Positions 17,683 to 26,118 of a DNA stretch of 64,000 nt are shown one piece after another. Positions within the stretch are counted from its first letter, which is position 1; every line of letters begins with the position of its first letter. The notes beneath the pieces are model-generated. The model had not been told where the DNA came from and did no database searches. It saw nothing but the letters and a program-made list of their open reading frames with translations. This DNA is from a candidate division WOR-3 bacterium (GTDB taxonomy: Bacteria > SDB-A). The translations under genes and the position numbers were made by a program. The stretch covers positions 19,909-83,908 of the forward strand of contig JAFGON010000073.1 in assembly GCA_016926475.1 (NCBI GenBank). The letters are read 5' to 3'.

Positions 17683-19670
17683 AAGACGTCCTCGCCGAAA
17701 TTGAAAGTCTTAGAGATACTATAAGGAAAAGGGATTACGAATACTACGTATTAGACAGCCCCACCATAACGGACGAGGCTTACGACAGGCTGTTTTCCAA
17801 GCTTAAAAAACTTGAAGAAGAAAACCCCGAATTCAAGACTCCTGATTCACCGACTCAGAGGGTCGGGGAAAAACCGTCCGGAAAATTTAACCAGGTCAAG
17901 CATAAAATTCCCATGCTCTCACTCGACAACACTTATACTTTCGAAGAAATTGAGGATTTCGACAAGAGAATAAAAGAGGCTTTATCCTCAAGATCGATAC
18001 AATACGTAGTCGAGCCGAAAATTGACGGAGTCGCTGTTTCTGTAATTTACAAAAATGGAGTCTATAAAGCCGGAATCACGAGAGGAGACGGAAATGAAGG
18101 CGACGATATCACCGCCAACATAAAGACCATCAAATCCCTGCCTCTCAAACTGATCTCTTCTGCCGATTTCCCGCAAATCCTCGAAATTAGAGGCGAAGTC
18201 TACATGAGAACCGAAATTCTCCTAAAACTCAACAGAGAAAGAGAAGAAAGCGGACAAGAGCTTTTCGCCAACACGAGAAACGCCGCAGCGGGTTCTTTGA
18301 AAAACCTCGATCCTTCAGTCGTCTCTTCGCGCGAGCTCGACATCCTTTTTCACACTGTCGTGGGAGATAGCTGGGAAAAACATTCGGAAGCTGTCGCTAG
18401 GCTGCACGATTTCGGACTGCCAGTATTTTTCCCGTCGAAGGTTTTGAATGGAGTGGATGAAATTATTGAAGAGTGCAAATCATGGGAGAAAAAACGCGAT
18501 GATCTACGTTTCGGAGTCGATGGCTTGGTTGTAAAAGTTGACGACATAAACCTCAGACGAATTCTCGGACAGACAATGCGATCCCCAAGGTGGGCTATAG
18601 CCTATAAATTTCCAACTGAAAGGGCTAAGACGAAGATCAACAAAATAGTCGTTCAAGTTGGAAGGACAGGTTTTTTGACCCCTGTGGCTCTCATGGTTCC
18701 TGTGAGATTAAAAGGGACCGTCATATCGCGCGCTTCACTATACAACGCCGACGAAATCGAGAGACTCGGAGTGAGAGTCGGAGACGAGGTTCTGATTGAA
18801 AAGGGGGGGGAAATTATCCCGAAAGTCGTGGAAGTGTTGAGCCATGAAGACAGATCAAAACCTTTTAAAATGCCCAAAAACTGTCCAGTCTGCGGAAGTG
18901 AAGTAGTCCACTACGAAGGGGAAACCGCATACAGGTGCATTTCCCCAGCCTGCCCGGCTCAGCTCAAAGCCAAAATTCTGCACTTTGTCTCAAGAGGAGC
19001 TATGGACATTGAGGGCATCGGAGAAAAATTTGCCGAAAAACTCGTTGAAAAAAGCCTTGTCCTGGATCCGGCTGACCTTTATTTCCTTAAAAAAGACGAC
19101 ATTTCGAATATCGAAAGGATGGGAGAAAAGTCGACGGATAACATAATTCAATCGATTATAAAGAGTAAATCTGCTCCTTTTCACAAAGTAATCACCGCAA
19201 TAGGAATACCCAACGTCGGAGTGAAAACGGCGAAGAATCTCGCCTTGCATTTTTCCTCAATCAGAGATTTGTCCAATGTTTCAACTGAAAAATTGGTTGA
19301 AATTCCTGACATAGGACCTATAGTCTCAAAAGCGATTGTCGATTTTTTCAAACTCAATACAACCAAAAAAATGATCGACAAACTCGAATTAGCCAATGTG
19401 AAATTGAAATCTGAAGGACAAATTTCTTCGGGCGGCATTCTCGGAGACAAAACATTCGTAATAACCGGCACATTGTCAAACCCTCGCGAATACATTAAAG
19501 AAATCATTGAAAATTCCGGAGGTAAAGTCACATCTTCGCTGAGTCTGAAAACAGATTATCTATTATGCGGTGAATACCCGGGATCCAAACTAAAAAAAGC
19601 TAAGGAACTCGGTGTCAAAATAATCGGAGAAAAGGAATTTTTGGAACTTCTCAAAAGCCAGCCCTCGTGA
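17679..19670 (+). CDS. ligA: NAD-dependent DNA ligase LigA
   Basis: Seals nicks in DNA during replication and repair using NAD+. From the presumed CTG start it has 663 residues. Domains in order: Ia (YYVLDSPTITDEAYD), adenylation with the nucleophile Lys in VEPKIDG (near residue 114), an OB fold, a four-Cys zinc finger (CPVCGSE...CISPACPAQ), helix-hairpin-helix repeats and a C-terminal BRCT domain. No ATG, GTG or TTG in frame sits at the conserved N-terminus; the CTG at 17679 overlaps the upstream stop as CTGA and would place domain Ia exactly. ATT at 17676 is the alternative. Longer starts upstream encode non-homologous sequence inside the previous gene. Confidence 0.92.
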   Translation: MKDVLAEIESLRDTIRKRDYEYYVLDSPTITDEAYDRLFSKLKKLEEENPEFKTPDSPTQRVGEKPSGKFNQVKHKIPMLSLDNTYTFEEIEDFDKRIKEALSSRSIQYVVEPKIDGVAVSVIYKNGVYKAGITRGDGNEGDDITANIKTIKSLPLKLISSADFPQILEIRGEVYMRTEILLKLNREREESGQELFANTRNAAAGSLKNLDPSVVSSRELDILFHTVVGDSWEKHSEAVARLHDFGLPVFFPSKVLNGVDEIIEECKSWEKKRDDLRFGVDGLVVKVDDINLRRILGQTMRSPRWAIAYKFPTERAKTKINKIVVQVGRTGFLTPVALMVPVRLKGTVISRASLYNADEIERLGVRVGDEVLIEKGGEIIPKVVEVLSHEDRSKPFKMPKNCPVCGSEVVHYEGETAYRCISPACPAQLKAKILHFVSRGAMDIEGIGEKFAEKLVEKSLVLDPADLYFLKKDDISNIERMGEKSTDNIIQSIIKSKSAPFHKVITAIGIPNVGVKTAKNLALHFSSIRDLSNVSTEKLVEIPDIGPIVSKAIVDFFKLNTTKKMIDKLELANVKLKSEGQISSGGILGDKTFVITGTLSNPREYIKEIIENSGGKVTSSLSLKTDYLLCGEYPGSKLKKAKELGVKIIGEKEFLELLKSQPS

Positions 19671-19681
19671 AATAAACACAG

Positions 19682-20146
19682 TTACTGCATCAGTTTCGCG
19701 GGAACGCCTGCCACAACGGAATTTTCGGGGACGTCTTTGGTAACTACAGCTCCGGCTCCTATTACGGAGTTTGCGCCGATAGTGACTCCGCACAGGATCG
19801 TCGCCCCACTGCCCACCGAAACACCCTTGCGTACGTATGTCCGGACACAAGACCAGTCATCCTCGGTTTTCAACGATCCGTCGTCGTTGACGGCTTTCGG
19901 ATACTTGTCGTTGATGAAAGTCACTCCGTGACCTATGAAGCAGCAATCCTCAATTACAACACCTTCACATATAAAAGTGTGGCTGGATATTTTGCAGTTT
20001 TTACCCACCTTTGCATTTTTCTGTATTTCGACGAAAGCGCCAATTTTTGTTCCGTCTCCAATATCACATCCGTAAAGATTGACGAAATTGAATATTTTGA
20101 CGTCTTTTCCAAGTTTTACATCTTCTGAAATCACACAGTAATTCAT
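19682..20146 (-). CDS. Hexapeptide-repeat acetyltransferase (sugar O/N-acetyltransferase type)
   Basis: 154 residues built almost wholly of a left-handed beta-helix (hexapeptide turns such as IGDGTKIGAFVEI and VSVGSGATILCGVTIGANSVIG), ending in ENSVVAGVPAKLM. Resembles WbbJ/WlbB-like enzymes that acetylate amino sugars of surface polysaccharides using acetyl-CoA. The ATG overlaps the stop of the upstream formyltransferase (ATGA), so both may act on one nucleotide sugar. Substrate not determinable. Confidence 0.75.
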   Translation of the reverse strand: MNYCVISEDVKLGKDVKIFNFVNLYGCDIGDGTKIGAFVEIQKNAKVGKNCKISSHTFICEGVVIEDCCFIGHGVTFINDKYPKAVNDDGSLKTEDDWSCVRTYVRKGVSVGSGATILCGVTIGANSVIGAGAVVTKDVPENSVVAGVPAKLMQ

Positions 20147-20796
20147 TTAGAATCTCCTTTGCCCAGAGAGATTTCTCTCGTGAAATCGCTTCTTTCTTCC
20201 AAAAAGCGTCTGTCATAAGCGCTGTGATAACCTGCTTTTCCCCCGTCTTGAACTACAGGTTCGATTAAATCAATTTTTTCTATCGTGTGAAGAAACAAAA
20301 TCCAGGCATAATCAAGAGTCCTTCTGTACACGTCCCTGACTTCTTCAATTCGAGGAAATATCTTGAATTTAACCATGGATATAATAGGTCCGGTGTCAAT
20401 TCCCTCGTCTACCAAATGTATTGTGGCACCGTGAAATTCTTCTTCGTTTTTCAGCGCCCAATTGATAGGATTCAGACCTCTGTATTCCGGAAGCAGACCG
20501 GGATGAATGTTTATCATCTTTTCAAATCTTTCGAGAAAATCCTTCTTGAAAATCCTGTCGTAAAAAATCGAAACACCCAAATCACACTTGCCCTGGAAAT
20601 CGACATCACTGTATTCACCCGATTCAACAAGGGATATGCCGCTTAAGCGGCAGAATTCGGATAGAGATTCCGTCCATTCTGGTTCCGGAATCACGGGCAC
20701 GACGCACAAAAGGTCATATAAAGAGTTTTTCCTGAAATAATCCGCGATTTTCAGAGAGAGTGAACCCTTACCGAAAAGTATTACTCTTTTTTTCAT
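20143..20796 (-). CDS. Formyltransferase-fold protein, possibly sugar N-formyltransferase
   Basis: 217 residues with the formyltransferase core: the Asn-His pair in INIHPGLLPEYRG and the Asp in VDEGIDTGPII match the Asn-His-Asp catalytic triad of methionyl-tRNA and GAR formyltransferases. It lacks the C-terminal OB domain of Fmt and is too short for it. Pairing with an acetyltransferase suggests modification of an amino sugar rather than tRNA. The start overlaps the 3' end of the giant cyclase gene by 29 nt. Purine-type PurN is the main alternative. Confidence 0.7.
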   Translation of the reverse strand: MKKRVILFGKGSLSLKIADYFRKNSLYDLLCVVPVIPEPEWTESLSEFCRLSGISLVESGEYSDVDFQGKCDLGVSIFYDRIFKKDFLERFEKMINIHPGLLPEYRGLNPINWALKNEEEFHGATIHLVDEGIDTGPIISMVKFKIFPRIEEVRDVYRRTLDYAWILFLHTIEKIDLIEPVVQDGGKAGYHSAYDRRFLEERSDFTREISLGKGDSK

Positions 20797-23700
20797 TTTT
20801 CAGTTGTTCAATACTGCTGATTATCGTTTTTTTCAACCTCTCATCCCTATGCTTCTCTGAGGATTTAAGTGATTTTTTAAAACTTGCAATAGCTTCGGCT
20901 TTCCCACCTTTAACCCTGTAAGCTTCGCCGATGTTGAATAGAATAACTGTTTCTTCAGCTGAATTCGAAGCCAAAGCGATAGACAGAGCTTCTTTGTAAA
21001 AAGAAAGCGCTTTCTCCAAATCGCTTTCAAAAAGAGCCCCCATGGTCGTAAGTGTCCGCATTAGACCTAACTTTGCTTCGGTTTTCCTGTAAAGGTCTAT
21101 CGATTCAGAGAGCAAAGCCTCTGCTTTCTCCTTTTCTCCTATCTTCATCTGTATAGACCCCATGTTGTGAAGCGAGGAAGCTTGACCCGAAAGGTCTCCT
21201 ATTTTCTTTTTTATGCCATAGGATTTTTTGAAAGAAGACAGAGATTTTTTTACAAGACCTCTGTTGAGGTAGTTTATTCCGAGATTGTTGTAAACACCGG
21301 CTTGAAGTCTTTTGTTTTTCCTGAATTCTTTGATATTTTCGCATTTGATCAAACATTTTTCGGAATTTTCATAATCCCCAACTAGATTGAAGACTGCGGA
21401 CATGTTCATCAATATTTTAATCTGCCCCAAAGCCAATGAATTTTTTGTCGCTATTTCAAGGGCTTCTTCGTATTTTTCGAGAGCTTCATTTAATTTGTTT
21501 TGATTTCTGAGAATCAGGCCTTGAAGGTTTTCCATGTCGAGAAAAGTTTCTGTCGAGGATTTTTTGTTTATGATACCTGCGCTCCTCTTTAGAGTTTTCT
21601 CCGCTTTCAAGATATCGCCCATAGCCAATTCCACTCCAGCCTTGTTGACGAGAATTATTGAAACCAGTTCCGAATTTTTGACCTTTTTGGCTGAGGCAAG
21701 TGCATTTTTAAGAGCTTTCAAAGCATGCGATTTTTCACCTTTCATTTCGAGTATCTTGGATAATTGAAGAGTCGTATGGGAGTACTGCTCTTCGTTCGAT
21801 TTTTTTCTGTGAAACACCGCGATCTCCGAAAAAATCTTTTTTGCCTCCTCAAGGGCGTATTTCTCGACGAGGTTTTCAGCGTGCACTTTAGCCCAATAAA
21901 GCCATTTATCCGTCAAACCGCACCTTTTAGCCTGCTCGTATATTCTCGCCGTTTCCGTTTCACGGTTCGCTTCCATTGCGGCAAGAGCTTTCCTGTGAAG
22001 CTCTTTGCGTTCTGATGGCATCAAGAGGTTGTAAGCAGCTTCTTGAAGCAGATTATGTGAAAAAGACAGGTAGTTGCCACCTTTTTCAACGAAGACATTT
22101 TTATCAATAGCTTCAATCAAATATTGATCTAAATCCTGACTTTTCAACCCATCGAGTTTTTCGAGTATTCTTTTAAAAAAAGCATACCCCAGGACAGATG
22201 CTGTTTTTACTGTTTCTTTCGTGTAATTCTCGAGAGAGTCTATTCGCGAAGTCAAAACGCCGTAGATGGTCCTCGGGAGTTTTGTCTGTGGGATTTCCTT
22301 CTCTTTTACGTTTTCTTTCAATGAAATTGCAAGCTGTTCCGCGAAAAAAGGATTGCCCTGGGATTTTTGTATTAACGTTTTTGCAATCTCGGATTTTCCA
22401 TACAAGCCATAGTGCCCGATTATCGTCTCAATAATTTTTTTATTAAGCGATTTTAGGTCTATCTCCGCGTATTTGTTTTTGCATATCAAGTCCTTGACCC
22501 AATCAACTTTTCTCGAAACGAGAATTATGCCGATTTTCATGTCTTTTTTAGCGCGGATGATTTTCTCGATGAATTTTCTCGACAATTCGTCTATAAACTG
22601 AAAATCATCGACAACCACTACGGCTTTTTTACCGGAAGATTTTTCTTCTATCAATCTTGTAAGGCAATAGATCTGTATCTGAAGCCTCCCAGCTTCATCG
22701 GTCTGTTCGTATAAGCTGTTGGAAATTTTATATCCGCACATCGAAGCTATGAAGCTCGAATAAGGATTCAAATCTAAAAAATTTCCCTGAAGCTTGTTTT
22801 GTATGTCTTTGATTAAGCTCTTTCTTTTATCATCGGTGATCCCCATGAACTCTTTAAGCCAAGGTTTAAAAGGATTCCAGGGTTCGCTAACAGTGCCATC
22901 GCATTTAAGTCTCGTGACATCATATCCAGCATCAAGGCTTTTCAAAAATTCTTCTACGAGTCTTGTCTTTCCGATACCTACTTCTCCGGTAATGAAAATC
23001 GGATTTTTCCCGTCTTTTCCCAAAACCGTTTCCAGTGATTTTGAAAGCTCGGATATGTCTTTTTTTCTTCCGGTAAACGGAGTGTGGTACCTTTGGTTCG
23101 AGAGCTTTTTCAATTCTCTTAGTGAAAACAACTTTTGAGGTCCTTTTTTCCCCTTCAGTGACTCAGTTTTCTTCAAGTCAAAAACAGCTATGTCAGTTGA
23201 GAAATTAACTAAATTAACAGACACAAGAACTTCTCCCTTGTCCGCGGTTGACATTATTCGAGCGGCTGTATTGACAGAGTCTCCAATCACCGTCCATTCG
23301 TTCCTGAAAACACAGCCTGTCAAACCAGCGTAAGCGAGCCCGTAATCGACTCCGATTTTGGCTTCAGGAAATTTCGATATCATCTCGATGCAAAATTTTA
23401 GGGAAAGCAGGTCGGCGTTCTCACGGGCTTTTGGAGCGCCGAAAACAACAAGGGCAGTAAGACCTTTGTCGTTGTACTCAATTTTGTTGAAATAGCCCCA
23501 ATATTTTTTTGATAGTTCAAAACAGACTTTTGAAGCTATGTCGATTGACTTGTGTGAAGAGTCTTCTCCAAACTTCACAAAAACCGTCACAATCATCCTG
23601 ATTTCGGATCTGAGAGAAGCAGCGAATATTTCCTCGGGGAAAAAATGTTTTTGAACTGTTTCAAGTTGTGTTCCATGATCTTCAAAAGTCAACATCTTTT

Positions 23701-24196
23701 GCGAATTTGAGCAATTTCCGATGGAGGGATTTTCGGCGGCAAAAGCTTTTCTCACCGCTTCACCGGAAAAATAATAAAATGATCTTTCAGCGTTTCCTGT
23801 TATCCCCCATTTTATTTCACCGTTAGAAAAACCGTATTTGAGAGTGAGCCCTCTGGCCGGACCGTTTTGAAATATCTTAGGCATTTTCTCAACAGTTTTA
23901 CAAACAGACCTTCCTTTGTCCCCCGGAAATATTGCGAGAAAAGCATCTCCCGCGAATCCTGATACAAACCCGCCGTTTTCATACACAGCTCTCAGGGGCA
24001 TGTCGAAAGCCGAGAATAATATACGGGAAATTTTTTCTGCTCCGGTGTCGGCCTTCTTGAAAAGGTTTTCAGTTTTACAAGTGAATCCGGAAACATCTAC
24101 GAAAAGAGCCGAACCCCTGAATGATCCTTTTTTTTCATTCCGAACCTTTTTTCTAAAAATAAAATCCGGTATAAATGCGAGTATTTTTTCTTCCAT
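20768..24196 (-). CDS. Soluble-adenylyl-cyclase-like protein: two class III cyclase domains, NTPase, TPRs
   Basis: 1142 residues, cytosolic. C1 domain (~28-155) supplies the two metal Asp residues (VDVSGFT, D34; AGDAFLAIF, D84). C2 (~198-330) supplies the substrate Lys in NDKG (K244), Thr302 in WTVIG and the transition-state Asn309 and Arg313 in VNTAARIM. The DKGxxxxxVFGxP and TVIGxxVNxAARxM pattern is that of animal soluble adenylyl cyclase. A STAND/AAA-type NTPase follows (Walker A GEVGIGKT, 404-411; Walker B VVVVDDFQ), then about ten TPRs. Predicted to make cAMP from one composite site, gated by NTPase and TPR contacts. No strong ribosome site is seen. Activity is inferred from residues. 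Confidence 0.85.
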   Translation of the reverse strand: MEEKILAFIPDFIFRKKVRNEKKGSFRGSALFVDVSGFTCKTENLFKKADTGAEKISRILFSAFDMPLRAVYENGGFVSGFAGDAFLAIFPGDKGRSVCKTVEKMPKIFQNGPARGLTLKYGFSNGEIKWGITGNAERSFYYFSGEAVRKAFAAENPSIGNCSNSQKMLTFEDHGTQLETVQKHFFPEEIFAASLRSEIRMIVTVFVKFGEDSSHKSIDIASKVCFELSKKYWGYFNKIEYNDKGLTALVVFGAPKARENADLLSLKFCIEMISKFPEAKIGVDYGLAYAGLTGCVFRNEWTVIGDSVNTAARIMSTADKGEVLVSVNLVNFSTDIAVFDLKKTESLKGKKGPQKLFSLRELKKLSNQRYHTPFTGRKKDISELSKSLETVLGKDGKNPIFITGEVGIGKTRLVEEFLKSLDAGYDVTRLKCDGTVSEPWNPFKPWLKEFMGITDDKRKSLIKDIQNKLQGNFLDLNPYSSFIASMCGYKISNSLYEQTDEAGRLQIQIYCLTRLIEEKSSGKKAVVVVDDFQFIDELSRKFIEKIIRAKKDMKIGIILVSRKVDWVKDLICKNKYAEIDLKSLNKKIIETIIGHYGLYGKSEIAKTLIQKSQGNPFFAEQLAISLKENVKEKEIPQTKLPRTIYGVLTSRIDSLENYTKETVKTASVLGYAFFKRILEKLDGLKSQDLDQYLIEAIDKNVFVEKGGNYLSFSHNLLQEAAYNLLMPSERKELHRKALAAMEANRETETARIYEQAKRCGLTDKWLYWAKVHAENLVEKYALEEAKKIFSEIAVFHRKKSNEEQYSHTTLQLSKILEMKGEKSHALKALKNALASAKKVKNSELVSIILVNKAGVELAMGDILKAEKTLKRSAGIINKKSSTETFLDMENLQGLILRNQNKLNEALEKYEEALEIATKNSLALGQIKILMNMSAVFNLVGDYENSEKCLIKCENIKEFRKNKRLQAGVYNNLGINYLNRGLVKKSLSSFKKSYGIKKKIGDLSGQASSLHNMGSIQMKIGEKEKAEALLSESIDLYRKTEAKLGLMRTLTTMGALFESDLEKALSFYKEALSIALASNSAEETVILFNIGEAYRVKGGKAEAIASFKKSLKSSEKHRDERLKKTIISSIEQLKNEKKSNTFR

Positions 24197-24265
24197 AGGT
24201 AAAATGTATGATATAATATTTGCGGTTCATCGAGCAAACGATAAGATTTTATATCGGAGGTGAAT

Positions 24266-25129
24266 ATGAAGAAATATTGGGTCGTTTTTTTGGCAGCCAT
24301 TTTAATCTCATGCTCCAGCAACTCTCCCGAAGACCCAGGTTCACTCGATTTAAACGCCATCACCAATCTCATTAACGACGAATACGCCAACCTTCTTGGA
24401 GACCCTTCCCATTACGGTTCCGAAGACACCGTCTCAGGAAACAACAAAAGAGGCGATATACAACCTCTGTTTTGGTACAGGGACATACCCACTGAATTTG
24501 AAAAAGACTTGGACATCAGCATAGACAACGATACTGCCGACGTATCCTTTATATACAATCAATCGGGAGAACTAAAAATCTTTTTTGCAGAAAGCCTCGG
24601 CGTTGATTCTGTCGTTAAGGTATATTCAGACAATGTAATTCGCATCGCGAGGTTTATTAGAGTCGGCGGCGCGAACGATCCAAACCGTGGCTGGAAACTC
24701 AGGGGTATATCAATGCCCGTGATAAACTCTCAAAACACAGAAATAATGATAGACAGCGTTGTCATAGCTCTGCCAGACACTACTTATCACTTAACCCGTC
24801 ACTACTTCGAAAGCCTTAATCAGATTTCTGACAGTTTTTACGAGCTCGTGAGAATAAGGCTGAACGACACCTTCACAACGACTGTATTTACGAGAGGAAA
24901 TCAAGCATCGTTGTTTCTCCACATCACCTGGCCCGGCATGAAACATAGAGTGGCGCTGGGCGAAATTCAAACAGGAATCCACTCAAGAAATATAGCGCTC
25001 AGAGACACGAGCATGACTGAGATCGTCCATTTCACTTTCGACGCTTTTGACAGAAGAACCCTTTTCACTGACGACTGGCAGTATTATTCAAAGGGATTTT
25101 CTCTACCAGTGAAAATAATCAATCAATAA
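24266..25129 (+). CDS. Lipoprotein of unknown function
   Basis: 287 residues with a lipoprotein signal: MKKYW, a hydrophobic core and the lipobox ISCS with Cys near residue 16. The remainder is rich in beta strands with acidic patches; no family is recognised. GGAGG lies five nucleotides before the ATG at 24266, so this start is preferred over the GTG at 24260. It is divergent from the giant cyclase gene across a gap of about 70 nt that holds a TATAAT at about 24212. Role unknown. Confidence 0.65.
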   Translation: MKKYWVVFLAAILISCSSNSPEDPGSLDLNAITNLINDEYANLLGDPSHYGSEDTVSGNNKRGDIQPLFWYRDIPTEFEKDLDISIDNDTADVSFIYNQSGELKIFFAESLGVDSVVKVYSDNVIRIARFIRVGGANDPNRGWKLRGISMPVINSQNTEIMIDSVVIALPDTTYHLTRHYFESLNQISDSFYELVRIRLNDTFTTTVFTRGNQASLFLHITWPGMKHRVALGEIQTGIHSRNIALRDTSMTEIVHFTFDAFDRRTLFTDDWQYYSKGFSLPVKIINQ

Positions 25130-25389
25130 AAAAGCCGTGTCGGTTGGGTTTTATCCTCTTTTGATTTCAATATCGTGAAATCTAAAGTTGGTTTATAAGT
25201 ACCATGAAAAAAAACAGTCCCGTGAAAAGTGTTATTTCTAAGCGTCAAAAGTTTTAAGTAATATTCATAGTGTTTTATCGGATATCTGATCCATTATTTG
25301 TATCCAGTTTTCGAATTTCTGAGATGATTGACATGAAAGCAAATGTACCGGAAATAACTTCGGGCGGAGATTCAGCTCTGTTCTCGATG

Positions 25390-26022
25390 TCATTCCCATT
25401 TCATATCGAGAATAAAAATTTTTGACATCAACCCTGATATTTCTTTAACAGAGTGCTCTTTGAAACAAAATTTCTCCCTGCAGAGTTCAACGACTTCTTC
25501 CGTTACAAGGACTTCTCCCGAGAAAGCAACCTCTTCTCCTAATTTACTTGACTTGTTGACAGCCGATCCATAGACGTCATAATCGCCTATTTTGAGTATT
25601 TTTCCCCAGCTTATCCCGACGCACAAAAGAATCTTTTCTTCACCGGTTTTTGCCCTGTTGTATTCTTTCAGATGCTCCTGCATCGCAAGTGAACATGACA
25701 CCGCCTTTTCGACATTTCTGAATATCACGAGCATGCTGTCACCTTCCATTTTAATCAAAATGCCGTCAAACTCTTCAATAATAGGCACGAGAATCCTTTC
25801 GGATTCATAAATTGTCTGCAGAAAATGAATTATTCCAAACTTCTCCACTTTTCTCGAAAAACCGGTAAGGTCGGTGAACATTACCGCCCATTGTTCACCG
25901 AAAAGGTCCCAAATTTTTTCGTCAATCTTTTCCTTGTCTGCGCCAACTTCCAACCTTTTGGACAACAGTTTTGAAAGTCTCTCTTCTGAAGAAGAAAACC
26001 TTATGTTTCTCGAATAAATCAT
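25390..26022 (-). CDS. Single-domain class III nucleotide cyclase with Arg-to-Lys change
   Basis: 210 residues, one class III cyclase domain after a short N-terminal helix, no membrane segment. Metal Asp residues are in FTDLTGFS (D51) and KMEGDSMLVIF (D95), with substrate Lys91. The substrate Asp149 in YDVYG and the Asn156 are present, but the usual transition-state Arg is Lys160 (VNKSSK). A homodimer would carry two sites; the Lys may reduce or alter activity. GGGGAGG precedes the ATG. It sits alone, divergent from the TPR membrane protein. Confidence 0.82.
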   Translation of the reverse strand: MIYSRNIRFSSSEERLSKLLSKRLEVGADKEKIDEKIWDLFGEQWAVMFTDLTGFSRKVEKFGIIHFLQTIYESERILVPIIEEFDGILIKMEGDSMLVIFRNVEKAVSCSLAMQEHLKEYNRAKTGEEKILLCVGISWGKILKIGDYDVYGSAVNKSSKLGEEVAFSGEVLVTEEVVELCREKFCFKEHSVKEISGLMSKIFILDMKWE

Positions 26023-26118
26023 AAAGACCTCCCCGCTCGATTCTATGATATGTCAAAAATCAATAACATCTGGTAAAATACCTTTTTAAGGATACGACAA
26101 ACAGACCTCGGAGTGAAT

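Noticed and set aside
25130-25389. Possible small gene or regulatory RNA between lipoprotein and small cyclase
   Set aside because: Only a weak AGCCG/CGGTT hairpin next to an A-run (possible minus-strand terminator) and a 30-codon frame; nothing firm.
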